This document shows positions 11,937 to 22,907 of a DNA stretch of 64,000 nt, piece after piece; within the stretch, counting starts at the first letter, position 1, and every line of letters starts with the position of its first letter. The notes beneath the pieces were generated by a model. The model was not told where the DNA came from. It did not search any database and saw only the letters and a list, made by a program, of their open reading frames with translations. The translations under genes and the position numbers were made by a program. The DNA is taken from NCBI GenBank assembly GCA_010015745.1, contig ML978163.1, forward strand, positions 62,001 through 126,000, in the 5' to 3' direction. The stretch is from Setomelanomma holmii (lineage: Eukaryota; Ascomycota; Dothideomycetes; Pleosporales; Phaeosphaeriaceae).

Positions 11937-12088
11937 TTGGTTGGACTGAGGGCTAGTGCGGTTAGCAAGCGATCTTGAATACGCCGTGAGGGAAATCTTG
12001 GCAAGTAGGGAAGATCGTGAATGAAGACAAGTTTCAGTTCGCTATAAGCTTCGTTTCGATACGGTGTGGCAGTGATCATGGTCGCATC

Positions 12089-13338
12089 TTATCTCCTTGA
12101 TGAGCCGGACAGAATGCATCCATCTGCACAATCTGGATCTGTGGAGTTATACGCGATCTGGCCGACCGAACCACCCGGCTCTATGCTAGGGTTACGAGGA
12201 CTCTGAAACATGCGTCCATCGGCAGGCGAGATCAATGTCTCCAAGATATCTCCGAACGGATTTCGAACATTCGCAATCGGCTGTCCTTTGACAAGAGGCT
12301 CGTCCACATCAACCAGTCGCTCTACAAACCCGCCGTATTGGGACCATGTATCATGAAAAGTGGTTGCAATGTAGACGTTGCTCAGATCTGGTTCAACGGT
12401 CGTGTTCGAAGGAGCAATCTTAAGGTCAACCATGACGCGGTTGACGAAGTCGACCACACAGTCGATGAGGCTATTGTTCCAGACTTTGGCTTGGCCCATT
12501 TCTACCGTGATGGACGGCACCTGGTAGTCAACGAAAGTGGTCTCGATGGAGCCGGGCTCTCCGGGATCGATCTTCAGCGTATCGGGCTGGAGGAGCTTCG
12601 CAAGACGCTCAACGTACGGTAGTCGGAAGTCAGCATAGCACCATAGCGAGGTTTCTCCGCCAGAGCTGGGAGTATCTGTCTATGATCAGCAACATTATTC
12701 CATGGCACCATCGATTGAGGCTCACGAAGATCGATGCCAACATCGACCTGAGATGTATTGCCCCAGATGTAGTTCCAAATGTTGTACGCGAGAAGTTGGG
12801 GCCCGCTTCCACCCTCAGTAGCCGCGGTGCCAGGGAACACGCGATTGACATTGGTGAAGAAGCCCGACGCGCCAGCGGTGAAGTAGTTGCGTTGGCTCAA
12901 GTAGATGCCTATAGGGTTGACTGTGGGGATGCCGATGACTAGAAGCAAGTTAGCAAAAATGCATTTGCAGCTTCTTCGCCACACACCAGTGCCATTGAGC
13001 GTCGCAACTTGGTCCTCCAATTGCTCGAAGATGCGCTGTACGACCCTGACTGGGTTCAATTCGTCACCATGGATGGCTGCAGAAAGCGACAGCTTCTGTC
13101 CTGTCTCGAGACTTTCTGGTGTTCCTCGCGCAACCATTACAGGAATGTGGACTGGGTGTCCGCCGTTAAGTTCACCAACCCTCAAATAGTACCTCGACAC
13201 ACTCTGCGCAGGCACATCCGCAAGATTGAGATCGTGGATGACTCGCACCCCGTTAAGGACATCACCGGTGAAGTTCACAGCAAGCGCGCTGCTGGCGCAT
13301 ACTGCAATGGCACCGAAAGCTGAATTGAAGAGCTTCAT
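12089..13338 (-). CDS. secreted aspartoacylase/succinylglutamate desuccinylase-like zinc enzyme
   Basis: A 383-residue AstE/AspA-family zinc carboxypeptidase-like hydrolase. Exons are 13338-12987, 12938-12726 and 12675-12089, with 48- and 50-bp GT-AG introns; the first intron length is a multiple of three, so the frame reads through it falsely. A signal peptide is visible at the start (MKLFNSAFGAIAVCASSALA). The zinc-binding motif HGDE lies in SAAIHGDELNPVR, and the second histidine is in DLHTPSSGG, which is created only by splicing. The C-terminal half has the biotin-carrier-like barrel expected of the family (VDVDEPLVKGQPIANV). Family members cleave acyl groups from amino acids; secretion suggests extracellular peptide or acyl-amino-acid hydrolysis, which is inference. 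Confidence 0.88.
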
Positions 13339-13819
13339 GGTTGCGTAAGATCTTGTGACTTCCAGTTGGCACCCGTCAACATTTTGTAACTTCGTGAGCT
13401 TCCGATAACATGCAATTCTCCATAGCTTGCCCAGCACAAGCTCATGGCGCGATTGGGAAGGTCACCGAAATACCTCCACTCAGATGACGATGCCCAGACA
13501 GCGCCGAGCATTGAGGCTTTCGTGCTATCGGCGGTTGAGCCGTAATTACTGGCGGTCATGCAACGGAGAAGCGCAATAGAGGCCGTCGGAGTTCATCTTG
13601 ACGCGATGGTGTGACATCTACAGACAGATTACGAGGAATGGTGGAGAAAGTGCAGGCTCGTGAGAAGGTTGTGGTTTGGTGTTAGGCGGGCGGATGCTGG
13701 CGTACTAGTGCGCGAGTCATGAGAGAGCTCGATGCGCTAACGTGCATGTCGGTGATCCGAGCCGCTCGCCGACCCGAGCCACCCACCACCATTTGCCCAC
13801 AGTAGAAAATGAAGCTCTA
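13339..13819. other. intergenic, nothing recognised
   Basis: Promoter side of the AstE-like gene running up to the left edge of the transposon block. No gene pattern. Confidence 0.4.
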
Positions 13820-13892
13820 CAGTCACCCCCAATAGATATTATCACGAAATTTTGTGGTGGAGTAGTAAAGTGATGCTTGCGGTCAAGTTGCG

Positions 13893-15283
13893 CTAATAGT
13901 ATCTAGTAGGAAGTGTGACGTTGCGCCCGCTGCTGGTCATTTCTGTTGGGGGTGGTGGTGTAGGCTCACCACCAGAACCACCACCTTTAGCAGGTTGCGC
14001 ACGACGCGCTTTCTTTGCCTTTAGCCTAGCCTTTTGTGAGGCTACTCTCTTACCTCTTTTAGACAATTGTAGCGCTTTTTAGGTGGTTACAGCTTCTTGT
14101 TCCTCTTGTTTCTTGCGCTTAGTTTCAGCTCTTTGTGCAGCCACTCTTTCCTTCTCCTCTGCCCGCTCTGCCTTAGCTCTCTCACGCGCTACACGCTTCT
14201 CCTCTGCCTGCTGCTTGTTATATAGAGCAGCTGCTTCTTTAAGCTCTTTGTTGACTGCATTTTGGAATTTCTCCTCCTCCTCTTCTTGCTTTCCGACTCT
14301 CTCACGAGCACGTGATTCTCTAAGCTTCCTAGGAGACCACATTATAGCTCCACCGTAGTACTCCTTACGCTGCTGTAGGTCAAGAACTTTGCTCTTCTTC
14401 TTGTGCTTCCTTTTAGTGACGATCGCCTCTTGTAAGCCCTTGTTCTCCTCCTTAAGAAGGTCATTTTCAACCTGCAAGTGGTGGAGAGAGCGAGTAATCT
14501 TCTTTGCTCTCTCCGTCTGCCCATCTCTTACTATCTCCTCTACAAGCCGTTTCATCTTTCTCCAGTCTCCCTCAGCAAGAATTGGAGAGCTTCCTTGGAG
14601 TTCTGCTTCATCTGGCGTCTTCTCACGGTACCGTTTGAGTACAACCTCCCTCTCCATAGGCCACACCCCAGTGGCTTCAAAGGACTTCAAAATGTGCTTC
14701 TCCACTATAGCGCTGGTCCAAGCAATCCAGAATAGAGGGAAGAAGTCGCCCTTCTTGATAGGAAGGAGCCCTAAGGAGCGCTGGGTGTGAGCGCGCAGCT
14801 GCTTTGAGTATGAGGATGAGAGAGGCTTGAACATGACCACATCAAGTGGCTGAAGCGTATGGGTCGAGTGAGGAGGAAGTATACAGAGGAAAATCTTATT
14901 CTCAAAGCAGTAGCCAATAAAGTCTCGAGAGACATGGGATCCGTGGCCATCTACGATGAGGAGTCGCCACTGCTCACGCGCCTTCTTCTCCGTTTCTCGA
15001 TCAAAGACCTGCTCAAGCCAGGCTAATCCTATGTTGTTATTAGTCTAGCCAGAGGGAGATGAGGAGACGAAGACCTCGTGCTTGCCGGCTCGGATTCCGT
15101 CCACCCAGCTTGACTGTAGATCACATGATGCAGACTAGAAGATGAGACCCGGCGACAGAGCCGTCCCATCTGCACAGATTGCTGCCAGAACAGTTATCCA
15201 CTCTCGGTTACCATCTGGAAGTGCTGCTCTTACTTCTTTAGTGTCCCATCTCCTCTTATCAAAGATCCTCTTATCTCTTCCAA
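13893..15283 (-). pseudogene. Fot1/Pogo transposase, 5'-truncated copy A
   Basis: Starts inside the DDE domain (GRDKRIFDKRRW, GNREWITVLAAICADG) and runs to the C-terminus. It keeps the second catalytic aspartate context LLIVDGHGSH and the third, HTLQPLDVVMFKPL. It continues through a long coiled, Lys/Glu-rich tail and ends as VTLPTRYY with stop at 13895-13893. In-frame stops occur at LIF*SAS, at SPSG*TNN and before KALQLSK. At the second of these, copy B in the same window has Trp (TGG), so the stop is TGG to TAG; at the first, copy B has Gln. Both fit C-to-T change at CpA, the RIP pattern. A 254-residue open stretch (14079-14840) survives but lacks the catalytic core. Confidence 0.85.
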
Positions 15284-16609
15284 TTATACTGATCTGATTG
15301 AGAGTCGGTGAATCGTTTGATTGAGCTTTGAGATCTTTCTCTGGTCTCTATCAGTCACAGCGCGATCTGCTAGCTGTCTGATCTTCCTCCAATCAGAGAC
15401 GCTCAAATCTGAGGAGTCGCCATCGCTTGAGCTGCCTGGTGTAGGCTGCCTATGAGATCTCTTGAGTATCATCTCAGGAATAAAAGGTGAGAGGCCGGTT
15501 GCTTCAAATGCCTTGAGTATAGTCTCCTCCTTGAGCGAGGCCTCCCAGGCAGCTAGAAACATTGGATAGAAGTCTCTCTTGCTCATAGAAGTGAGCCCTT
15601 GACACCTCTCCATGAAGGCTGCTACCTGGCTTGAATAGGCAGTTAAGAGAGGCTTGAACATGACGACATCAAGCGGCTGAAGCGTGTGGGTTGAATGAGG
15701 AGGACAGACCATGAGGAGAATCCTGTTCTGATCGCAGTACTCAATAAAATCCATCGTGAGATGAGATCCATGGCCATCAAGGATAAGCAATCGATACGAT
15801 CGCCCTGCCTTAGGCTTAGTACAGCGATCAAACACCTGCTTAAGCCAGGCCAGACCTATATCGTTATTCGTCCATCCTGAAGGTGATGAGGCAAAGCGAG
15901 CTCGGTGATCGTCAGGATCGAACGCCTGAAGCCAGCTATCCTGTATCGAGCCTGAGGCTGATTGATAGATGAGAGCTGGCTCAAGGTGAGATCCATCAGC
16001 GCATATACAGGCCAGCAGCGTTATCCACTCTCGATTACCATCCTGGATGTGAGCCTTGATCTTCCTCTCTTCATATAGCCTCCTGCTGAACACCCGCTTC
16101 GAGCGAGTAAGAACTCCTAGCATGAAGCCTGTCTCATCCATATTGTATATATGGCGAGGCTCTACATCATATTGGCTGAGCTTACTGCGTAGGAGCTCAA
16201 AGTAGAGGCTATACTTTGGATAAGAGTCAGCCTGGTGGCGTGAGCGATCGATTCCCGTTGCCCAGCGTGAGATGAGATGGATTTCGTGTCGTTGGATATA
16301 TCGATCAACCCACCCTTTTCCAAGCTCTCTCTTAGCTATATCTGAGGCAAAGCGTCGTATCATAGCTCGGGTAGGTGGTAAGCCTCGCTCGGTGATCTTC
16401 TTGATATATCGTAGGAGCTCCTGTTCTTGCTGGGGGTAGAGCGCTTGCTGGTTTTGCGCCTTGTTGCTGCATGAGGCTGTGACACCCTGGTGCCGCCTTG
16501 AGAGTGTTGTACGATCACACCCATACTTCTTTGCAATCTGTCGGTAGCTGAATTGTTCTCCTATTTCTATCTATTCTATAGCTGCAAGCGCAGCCTCAAT
16601 TGAGCCCAT
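15284..16609 (-). pseudogene. Fot1/Pogo transposase, 3'-truncated copy B
   Basis: Begins at ATG 16609 (MGSIEAALAAIE) with an in-frame TAG at 16573-16571, then a helix-turn-helix region (FSYRQIAKKYGCDRTTLSRR) and a second CENP-B-like DNA-binding part (GWVDRYIQRHEIHL). The DDE domain is complete: IYNMDETGFMLGV, LLILDGHGSHLTMDF and PPHSTHTLQPLDVV give the three acidic residues. The frame runs open for 359 codons and then stops just after LNQTIHRLSIRS, where the sequence jumps into the interior of copy A. The usual lysine-rich C-terminal tail is therefore missing. Confidence 0.86.
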
Positions 16610-16665
16610 ATTGGTAGAGTTACCGCGTGTTGAAGTTTAGTTGTTGTCATAGTGGGGTGGCTCAT

Positions 16666-17320
16666 CACGCCGGGCGCCTCGGTACCGGTAAGCCATGCTC
16701 AATTGTCCATAGCAATCACGAATCGACGCGACTTTTTTCCTAAAGCTCACATCGTCATGTACCGTAAACAGTTCGCAGGTCATTGCCATGTGCGAAAATG
16801 CTTTGCACGGTCAGCAAGTTCTAGGCTTCACCGGTCAAGGGACTTCTCGTGGCCTGGTTCGGGCAGACCGCGCCCTTTGCAACGTTTACAGGTAATGTCG
16901 CCTTGATGCCCTGGCCGACACAACACGCCTTCACGCTGTCCATTTCATGTGCAATAGCATGATAGTGATGTATCTGCGAGCAGATTGATAGACATTGATA
17001 GGTTGCTAAAGGCTAATCACCACTGAACGATTTCACTCCAATCATCTTTTCACACCAGGTCTTCCTTAAGTCGTCTCGTTTGTCCTTTCCTATGTCAAAA
17101 CAATGATGCTTCCATCTCAATGGAATGAAACGATCACCATTTTATCGAGGACATTCGAGATTTTACTCATACACCCATAATAGTACTCATTGAAGCTTCA
17201 TTCTTATTTCGCATAACCTCGACACGAGAATGCTTATCGCTGCTTCGTCGCATCAGCAGCAACACTCTCCGCAGTCTCTGGCTCCCTCTCCTGCGCGGCT
17301 GGCCCACCCGTATTCCCCCT
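16666..17320. other. intergenic, nothing recognised
   Basis: Flank between the transposon block and the next gene. I see no coding pattern. Confidence 0.4.
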
Positions 17321-17927
17321 TTAGCCAGTCGGCACATCATCCAAGTTCCTCTGATTCGCATGCTTCGGAAGACCCTTCAAGTCTTTCAAATTACCCTGTT
17401 CAACACCATCCGCCAGGCCAGCAAGTCCACTTCCGCCCTTCTTATCAGCTTGTCGGAGCTCTCGTGACGTTTGGCCTTGGCCTGGGTGTCCAAGGCCAGT
17501 GTTAACGTCGCCAGAAGTCGCGCCCGTGATGGTGGTCGATGCGTCTTGGTACAGCTTTTGATTATTGAGATCGGGGTTTGGTTGGAAGGTGTTAGAAGCT
17601 GGTGCGGAGCCGGCGGGGAGGACTTCGGCTTCGAAGGTTGGGATGGCGTCGTTGTCAACTAGCTTTCCTGGTTGGTGCTGGAGGTGTGTCAGTGCTTGTC
17701 TTCCGTAATTATGGTTGATAAAATGAGCAATGCAAAGCACCCGAGCGTCTCTGGCAGCTTCCGAAGTCAAGACTTAATAGGCTTCAGGACTACACAATTG
17801 CTTCGAAGAACATTTGTACTCACACCACCCTTCTGCAGTGGCTCACTCGGAGCGACATGGCCAGCAAATTGGCCCTGATTGGCCCTGATTGGCCCTGATT
17901 GGCAACGGAATCTGGGTTTTGAGACAT
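17321..17927 (-). pseudogene. small hydrophilic fungal protein, frame broken by a 10-bp tandem repeat
   Basis: Two exons, 17927-17824 and 17677-17321, flank a GT-AG intron of 146 bp (KGG|HQPGKLV). The protein is highly hydrophilic, rich in Gly/Asn/Gln/Pro (NDAIPTFEAEVLPAG, ATSGDVNTGLGHPGQGQTS), like small stress-type proteins common in filamentous ascomycetes; the function is unknown to me. In exon 1 the unit ggccctgatt is present three times (17871-17900). With one copy the reading is SVANQGQFAGHVAPSEPLQKGG, split exactly at the splice site; with three copies (+20 bp) the frame is lost and translation stops early. The allele seen here is therefore out of frame, either by true expansion or by an assembly problem in the repeat. 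Confidence 0.68.
17871..17900. repeat. 10-bp tandem repeat, three units
   Basis: Unit ggccctgatt repeated three times without mismatch, followed by a partial ggc. It lies inside the first exon of the small hydrophilic protein gene. Confidence 0.97.
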
Positions 17928-18535
17928 GATAAACAGTCAGGTTCGCGGTATGATTTAGATGATATGAGTTTTTGTGTATGAAGGGCAGGTTCGTTTCTGT
18001 TTCTTTGCGTTGAATGGACGTGAAGTTTTGTAGCTACCATTTTATTCACTATATCATCGCGTCACCATTTCGACATAAATGAGACGTCATCAATGGCGAG
18101 CCTAAGCTGACCCACGCAATGAATCGATCGATGACAGCGGGTACTTGACTTCTATACTCTGCTGGGGATTGGACGATTATCCTACGAAATATCGATGAAC
18201 GATACGTTGCATGCTTGAAAGGGGAGGCGGCGAGTGGCTTGGTGGTTCCGAGATGCATTCCGAGCAGTTCCGACGCGTTGTGGTGAAGGTTTATCAACCA
18301 CGACGCTAGCCTTGAACATCTTGACATGTTCTATATTGACTCAAAGCAGTGGGTGTGAGTTTGATGGATTGATGGTTGGACAGGATGAACATTCATATGC
18401 AAGCTGGACCTGGGACAAGGTGGAGTTTTGAGTATATGCTATGTACATTAAGGACTCGAGGTCGAAGCTCATTACATTATAGACAGGTCGTAAACCCAAA
18501 CAGGTGGGTCTCCGTACAATCCCCTCTTCTTTACC
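17928..18535. other. intergenic, nothing recognised
   Basis: About 0.6 kb between the hydrophilic-protein gene and the CHRD gene. Only short frames without family character. Confidence 0.4.
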
Positions 18536-19210
18536 TCAAGCAAGCTGACCACGAACAGCACCCTGGCTGAACTGCACGGTGTGCGAGTCAGTGAAGAAGC
18601 CACTGGGGTTCGCAACGATCTGTCGGACATGGAAGCCAGCAGCGTTGTCAATACCAGCAGTGTTGTTGGTACCGACAAAGAATGGTCCGGTCAAGCAGCC
18701 ATACGACACACGGCGGTGATCGGGTCCCTTGGGGTTGGGGAAAGCCAGGCGAGGTGGGCCTGCCTTGCCCTTGACTCCCTCGTGGATATGAGTGGCAGTG
18801 ATAGCTGGCGATCGGTATTCACCGGTGACACCGCTAAGTGTGATGTCTGTGGAGAACGTCAGACGGACAATGGATGTTGCTGAGCAGAACTGTGACTTAC
18901 TGTAGCAAATCGTATTCTCCTCGACGTTGATACCGTACTTGAAGATACCCTTGGCACCGGGTTGTCCTGGTACGGGCAGACCGCTGGTCGCATTGATAAC
19001 TTGGTCTGGTGTAGCCTTCACATAGTACTCGGCATCGAAGTAGAAGAGCTTCTCACTCTTCTTCCACTCATCATCCTCCCACTTCTGCTTCCAGTCTTCA
19101 TCGCAGTCCTTGTTATACTTGTCCTTATTGTAGTAGTGCTTGTCTGTAGGAGCAGCTACGGCGACAGTAGCGGTCAAGAGAGCGAGGAGTGCAGGGGCTG
19201 AGAGATACAT
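18536..19210 (-). CDS. secreted CHRD-domain protein
   Basis: A 206-residue protein from exons 19210-18901 and 18846-18536. The 54-bp intron is a multiple of three, so the unspliced frame stays open; its GTAAGT and CACAG ends and the join CYN-ITLSGV support splicing. A signal peptide precedes a Lys/Asp/Tyr-rich segment (HYYNKDKYNKD), followed by a CHRD (chordin-like) domain with THIHEG and the final HTVQFSQGAVRGQL pattern. CHRD proteins are extracellular and of unclear function in fungi. The start at 19210 gives the signal peptide directly. Confidence 0.87.
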   Translation of the reverse strand: MYLSAPALLALLTATVAVAAPTDKHYYNKDKYNKDCDEDWKQKWEDDEWKKSEKLFYFDAEYYVKATPDQVINATSGLPVPGQPGAKGIFKYGINVEENTICYSKSQFCSATSIVRLTFSTDITLSGVTGEYRSPAITATHIHEGVKGKAGPPRLAFPNPKGPDHRRVSYGCLTGPFFVGTNNTAGIDNAAGFHVRQIVANPSGFFTDSHTVQFSQGAVRGQLA

Positions 19211-20774
19211 GTTGAGCGATTGTGAGTCGAGGATTGGTAGCAATGGATGAGTGTTTGGAGTTATTCGTGGCGATGCTGATGAGCTGATGGTCAAAATTGC
19301 ATGCAATGCAGCACCTCTTTATATCGTTCCGGATCTCCGCACAGTTCTGAAGTCCCGAAGAGCATCATTAGCGACCTTGGATGCAATTACGTCGGTGTAG
19401 ACTTCCAAGCAATGGGCCATCGTTGGTCAACTCTTGGAGACGCGCGCCAGTCAAGCTGATGCCGGTCGTGAGCTTCTACAGCCAAGAAGCATACTATTAT
19501 TCCAAATGATGCTCGCCATGGGGGAACAAATGGCACCGCATATTGTCCGCACCAATCGAAGGAAGCATCGTCTTGGTACGTAGGGTAGAAAGTGCAATTG
19601 TCCGGCAGGGACCACTGCGCAGACAAACTTAAGATGCTCAGCCCCATTGCTCAACCTATTGGATTGGCTGTAGCCGTACACGTCGTCAACTCATCGGATG
19701 AACATGGTGAAAATTGGTGCTGCGTATGTCCGGTCATTCGTTGCATCGACGAAAGTTTCCTTTAGAGTACGCTTGGTATACATCGAGCCTGCGCGAATTC
19801 GGATGGTGATCGCTCCCAAGATATCGCCCAGATGCTCCTAGCTCGGAACGTTTGCGATCCGTACCCACACACATTGATCGATAGGCTTAGCGGACTACCA
19901 AGACTTCCTTTTTGGGACGTGACAGTTTTGTCGTGGTGGCTGTGTCTGATGTGGAAAGCAAAGTCTGGGCCGCTCTTCTCGACGTGTGCCGAACTCGTTC
20001 CTTAGACGCAGTGTCACTTGTGACGAAAGCGGAGAAGTTCAACACCTACATCTTGCTAAACAAGCGTCATGGCGGGGAAGTCTTGGCTAAGCGTTGGGCT
20101 GTGAATAGCAGTCTCTTTGCTGAAGGGTCGAACACATTTGCGATGAGAATGTAGTTTCCGGTTCTCGTCAAGGGCCCGCTGATTGAAGAGTTTATTTGCG
20201 GTGCGGTGGCTCACAAATGTTTCTTTCAGAAGTGGTCGACTGACATCATTTGCCACGTGCGCCAAGACCTCCACTCCTAGCGTATTTGGTGGACAAATCT
20301 TTCATCGTCCACTCGGCGTAGGGCCGACATAAGGCACCCAAATAGGACTGCAGCATCACGCTGGGGAGATTGACATGCAGTCGTAGGTCCAAGTCACACG
20401 ACGGCGATGCAGGCGGAGGCCCATGGAACCCTCTCGTGGCGAGGATGCAGCGAGCTGCTCCCGCACTCCAGTGCAGCCGCAGGGGCAAATTGGCAACCCA
20501 AACTTACTTGGCATATATTGGCGGGGCTTCTCGCCGGCCTCTGGACCTACGTCGGTGGTAAGCATAGTGACAGTAATACTTATCTAAGACTGCAAGCACG
20601 ACGTTAAACCGCCGACTGATCCGATCTCAATTGAACCAGCTTATTGCGAAAGAGAGCATGAAGGCAATTTTGGTGGCATTTCATATTCATGGTATGATTC
20701 GTTGTGTTGTTCATAATATGGGTGCTGGCGCCTGCATACAGCGGAGACGTCTTTGCTCACATCGTAATTGCTGA
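19211..20774. other. intergenic, nothing recognised
   Basis: About 1.5 kb without a supported gene. Reading frames are short and have no recognisable motifs. Confidence 0.4.
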
Positions 20775-22907
20775 TCAGCTTTTGAACCACTTCCCGCTGG
20801 CCGTGTCGAGAGTAACGTTGTCTTGGACGACTCTCCCGAACTTCAAGCTCCCGCTTTCAACGACGCCTCCAGCAACCGGTCGCTGCAGTCTGTTCGCACC
20901 ACTTCTGACAGTGAAGTTTGCGAGCGGAATTTCCCTATGATTGGCGGGCAACGTCAGTGTCCATCTCAAATGCGCTTGCTTATGAAGATCTGCTTACCAG
21001 CCGTTATATAGACGCGTATTGGGGATGCCGAAGAAATTTGCATCAACCTTGTCCCGGGTAAAATGAAGCTCGAAATAACCACGATAATAAAGGTCTGACC
21101 ACTGCAATTCTGAGTTAGCAGACTGAAGAATGCTAGAGAAGTTGTTCGCTCTCGCAAGCGTTATGTTTTCTCCATACGGGCAAGGCGATGAGATCGCCGT
21201 GCCAGCAAACTCGACACCTATACTGCCTGCGCCCGTCACTGGGTCATACTCTTCCTCATCTAGCCATACGAGGTCGCTGACCCACGATGCGTGCGAGTCT
21301 CCGGCAAGGAAGACATTGTTGTTGATTCCGTTACTGTAAAGGTGGTTTAGAGTGCGGTTCTTGTTCGCTCCGTAGCCTTCCCACGCATCGAGATTGACCT
21401 GGTTGTTGTTGAGGGTTGACTGATTTGCACGAGAGAAAAGGATTTGGGACCCAATAACGCGCCAAATTGCGCCTCGTTCAGCCGATTCGGAAAGGGTGCG
21501 GTACATCCAATTCTCCTGACGTGAGCCCATAAGAGATCGTCCTGCGTCATCTGCAATTTCCCCGATGTATTTGGTGTTCCAGTACAGATCAGTGATCGAG
21601 CGATCATAGTTTCGAGTGTCGAGCATCAAGAGGTCTACGAGCTTGCCGATTGAAAAAGTTCTCCAGATGCGAAGGTTGTCATCCATATCAACCTGTCGAA
21701 TTGGCATCTACCAAGTCACAAGGTGTGAAATCAGCATAGACTGCATTAGCTCATTTCGTCAATACGTACCCATTCAAAGTAAGCTCGGACAGCATTCATC
21801 TTCCTTTGATCAACCGAAATCCCACCATCTTTCAGGAATGAGTCTTCTGTATTGTTTAGCTCAGCCGATCCATCACGGTATCTGCGCACCAACATGATCA
21901 GCATGCTGTCCGGCACATACTGAGTTGGAGTCTTACACATTGTCGGCAACTTCATGGTCGTCCCAAGTGGGTATCCAAGGATAAGCTTGATGACTAGCGA
22001 CCAAGTCCAGGTCTGTTCGGTAGGTGGCAAGTCGTTTGCGGTAGTCGTACAGGGTGAATATCTCCTTGTCGGGTTGAGGAATGCGACCTATGCTGTCTCC
22101 CCAGCCATAGTACCCATTCTTGTATTCGTAAATGTAATCTCCAAGAAAGACGACATAATCAACAGAATCCTTATCTCGTTATTAGCACTGTTGTCACTGC
22201 TCTGATCTGTAAGAGATTGCCGACCTTGCGAACGGGATTGCCATATGCATTGAAGAATCCAAAAGGGTAATTGGCACATGAGTATACTGCAATGCTCACT
22301 GCCGTGATGTCATCATCAGCGTGTGGAGTAGTCTTGGTACGTCCAATCGGACTCTTGTTGCTGGAGCCACAAACATTGAACTGATAGTAGTATGTCGTAT
22401 AAGCTTTTAGATTCTTCGCTTCAATCTATGCAGCATTAGCACAGCGCAACGCGGCGATCGCGATTGTTTCCCTACTTTGATGGTAAAGTCGACATCGGAG
22501 GATGTGAACACCGTGCCTGAATCTACCACTTGGCTGAGAGATTTGTCTTGTGCAACTTTGTACTCCACACAAATTGGTGACTTTGATACTTTCACGTATT
22601 TCTCATTGTCGTGGTCGAATAGCGGTGCATAACCGGTAACTGATAGACTTGAGTTGGAATTATCATTCTCGGGAGCAACACGAGTCCATAAGATGACGCT
22701 GTTGGGGTAAGGATCGCCTGAAGCAACACCATGCGTGAAGTTCAGTTTCACGGGATCGTAGCTGCTGGCCGGGTCATTTCTCTTGACCACTCGATGAATA
22801 GAAATACCCAAGGACGGGTGATGTTCGCTTGGCGAGCGGTAGTTGAGATTCTTGGACCAACTCGCGCTGGCAACTGAGACTAATAGTGGAAAGACGTGAA
22901 GCTTCAT
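20775..22907 (-). CDS. secreted PhoD-like alkaline phosphatase
   Basis: A 615-residue metallophosphoesterase of the PhoD family. Six exons: 22907-22476, 22425-22225, 22169-21937, 21881-21770, 21707-20998 and 20934-20775, all introns GT-AG of 50-63 bp; the second donor (GTCGGC) is weak. A signal peptide (MKLHVFPLLVSVASAS) is followed by the N-terminal domain mark GVASGDPYPNSVILWTRV. Metal and active-site motifs are in order: YSCANYPFGFFNAYGN, VVFLGDYIYEY, PTWDDHEVADN, LLMLDTRNYDRS and AGDSHASWVSD. The C-terminal exon gives ANFTVRSGANRLQRP. The enzyme should release phosphate from phosphodiesters or monoesters outside the cell or in the wall. Confidence 0.93.

Larger units (their letters stand above)
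13820..16665 (-). mobile_element. composite of two truncated Fot1/Pogo (Tc1-mariner) elements
   Basis: Contains two DDE transposase remnants in the same orientation (15284-16609 and 13893-15283). Candidate terminal inverted repeats: the left end at 13820-13835 begins CAGTCACCCCCAATAG, and the right end, read on the opposite strand from about 16664, begins GAGCCACCCCACTATG; the match is imperfect. The upstream remnant lacks its C-terminus and the downstream one lacks its N-terminus, so the outer ends may derive from two different related elements fused at about 15285-15300. No clear target-site duplication was recognised. Confidence 0.75.

Noticed and set aside
6330..13338. Secondary-metabolite gene cluster around the P450
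   Set aside because: No polyketide synthase, NRPS, terpene cyclase or other core enzyme is present nearby.
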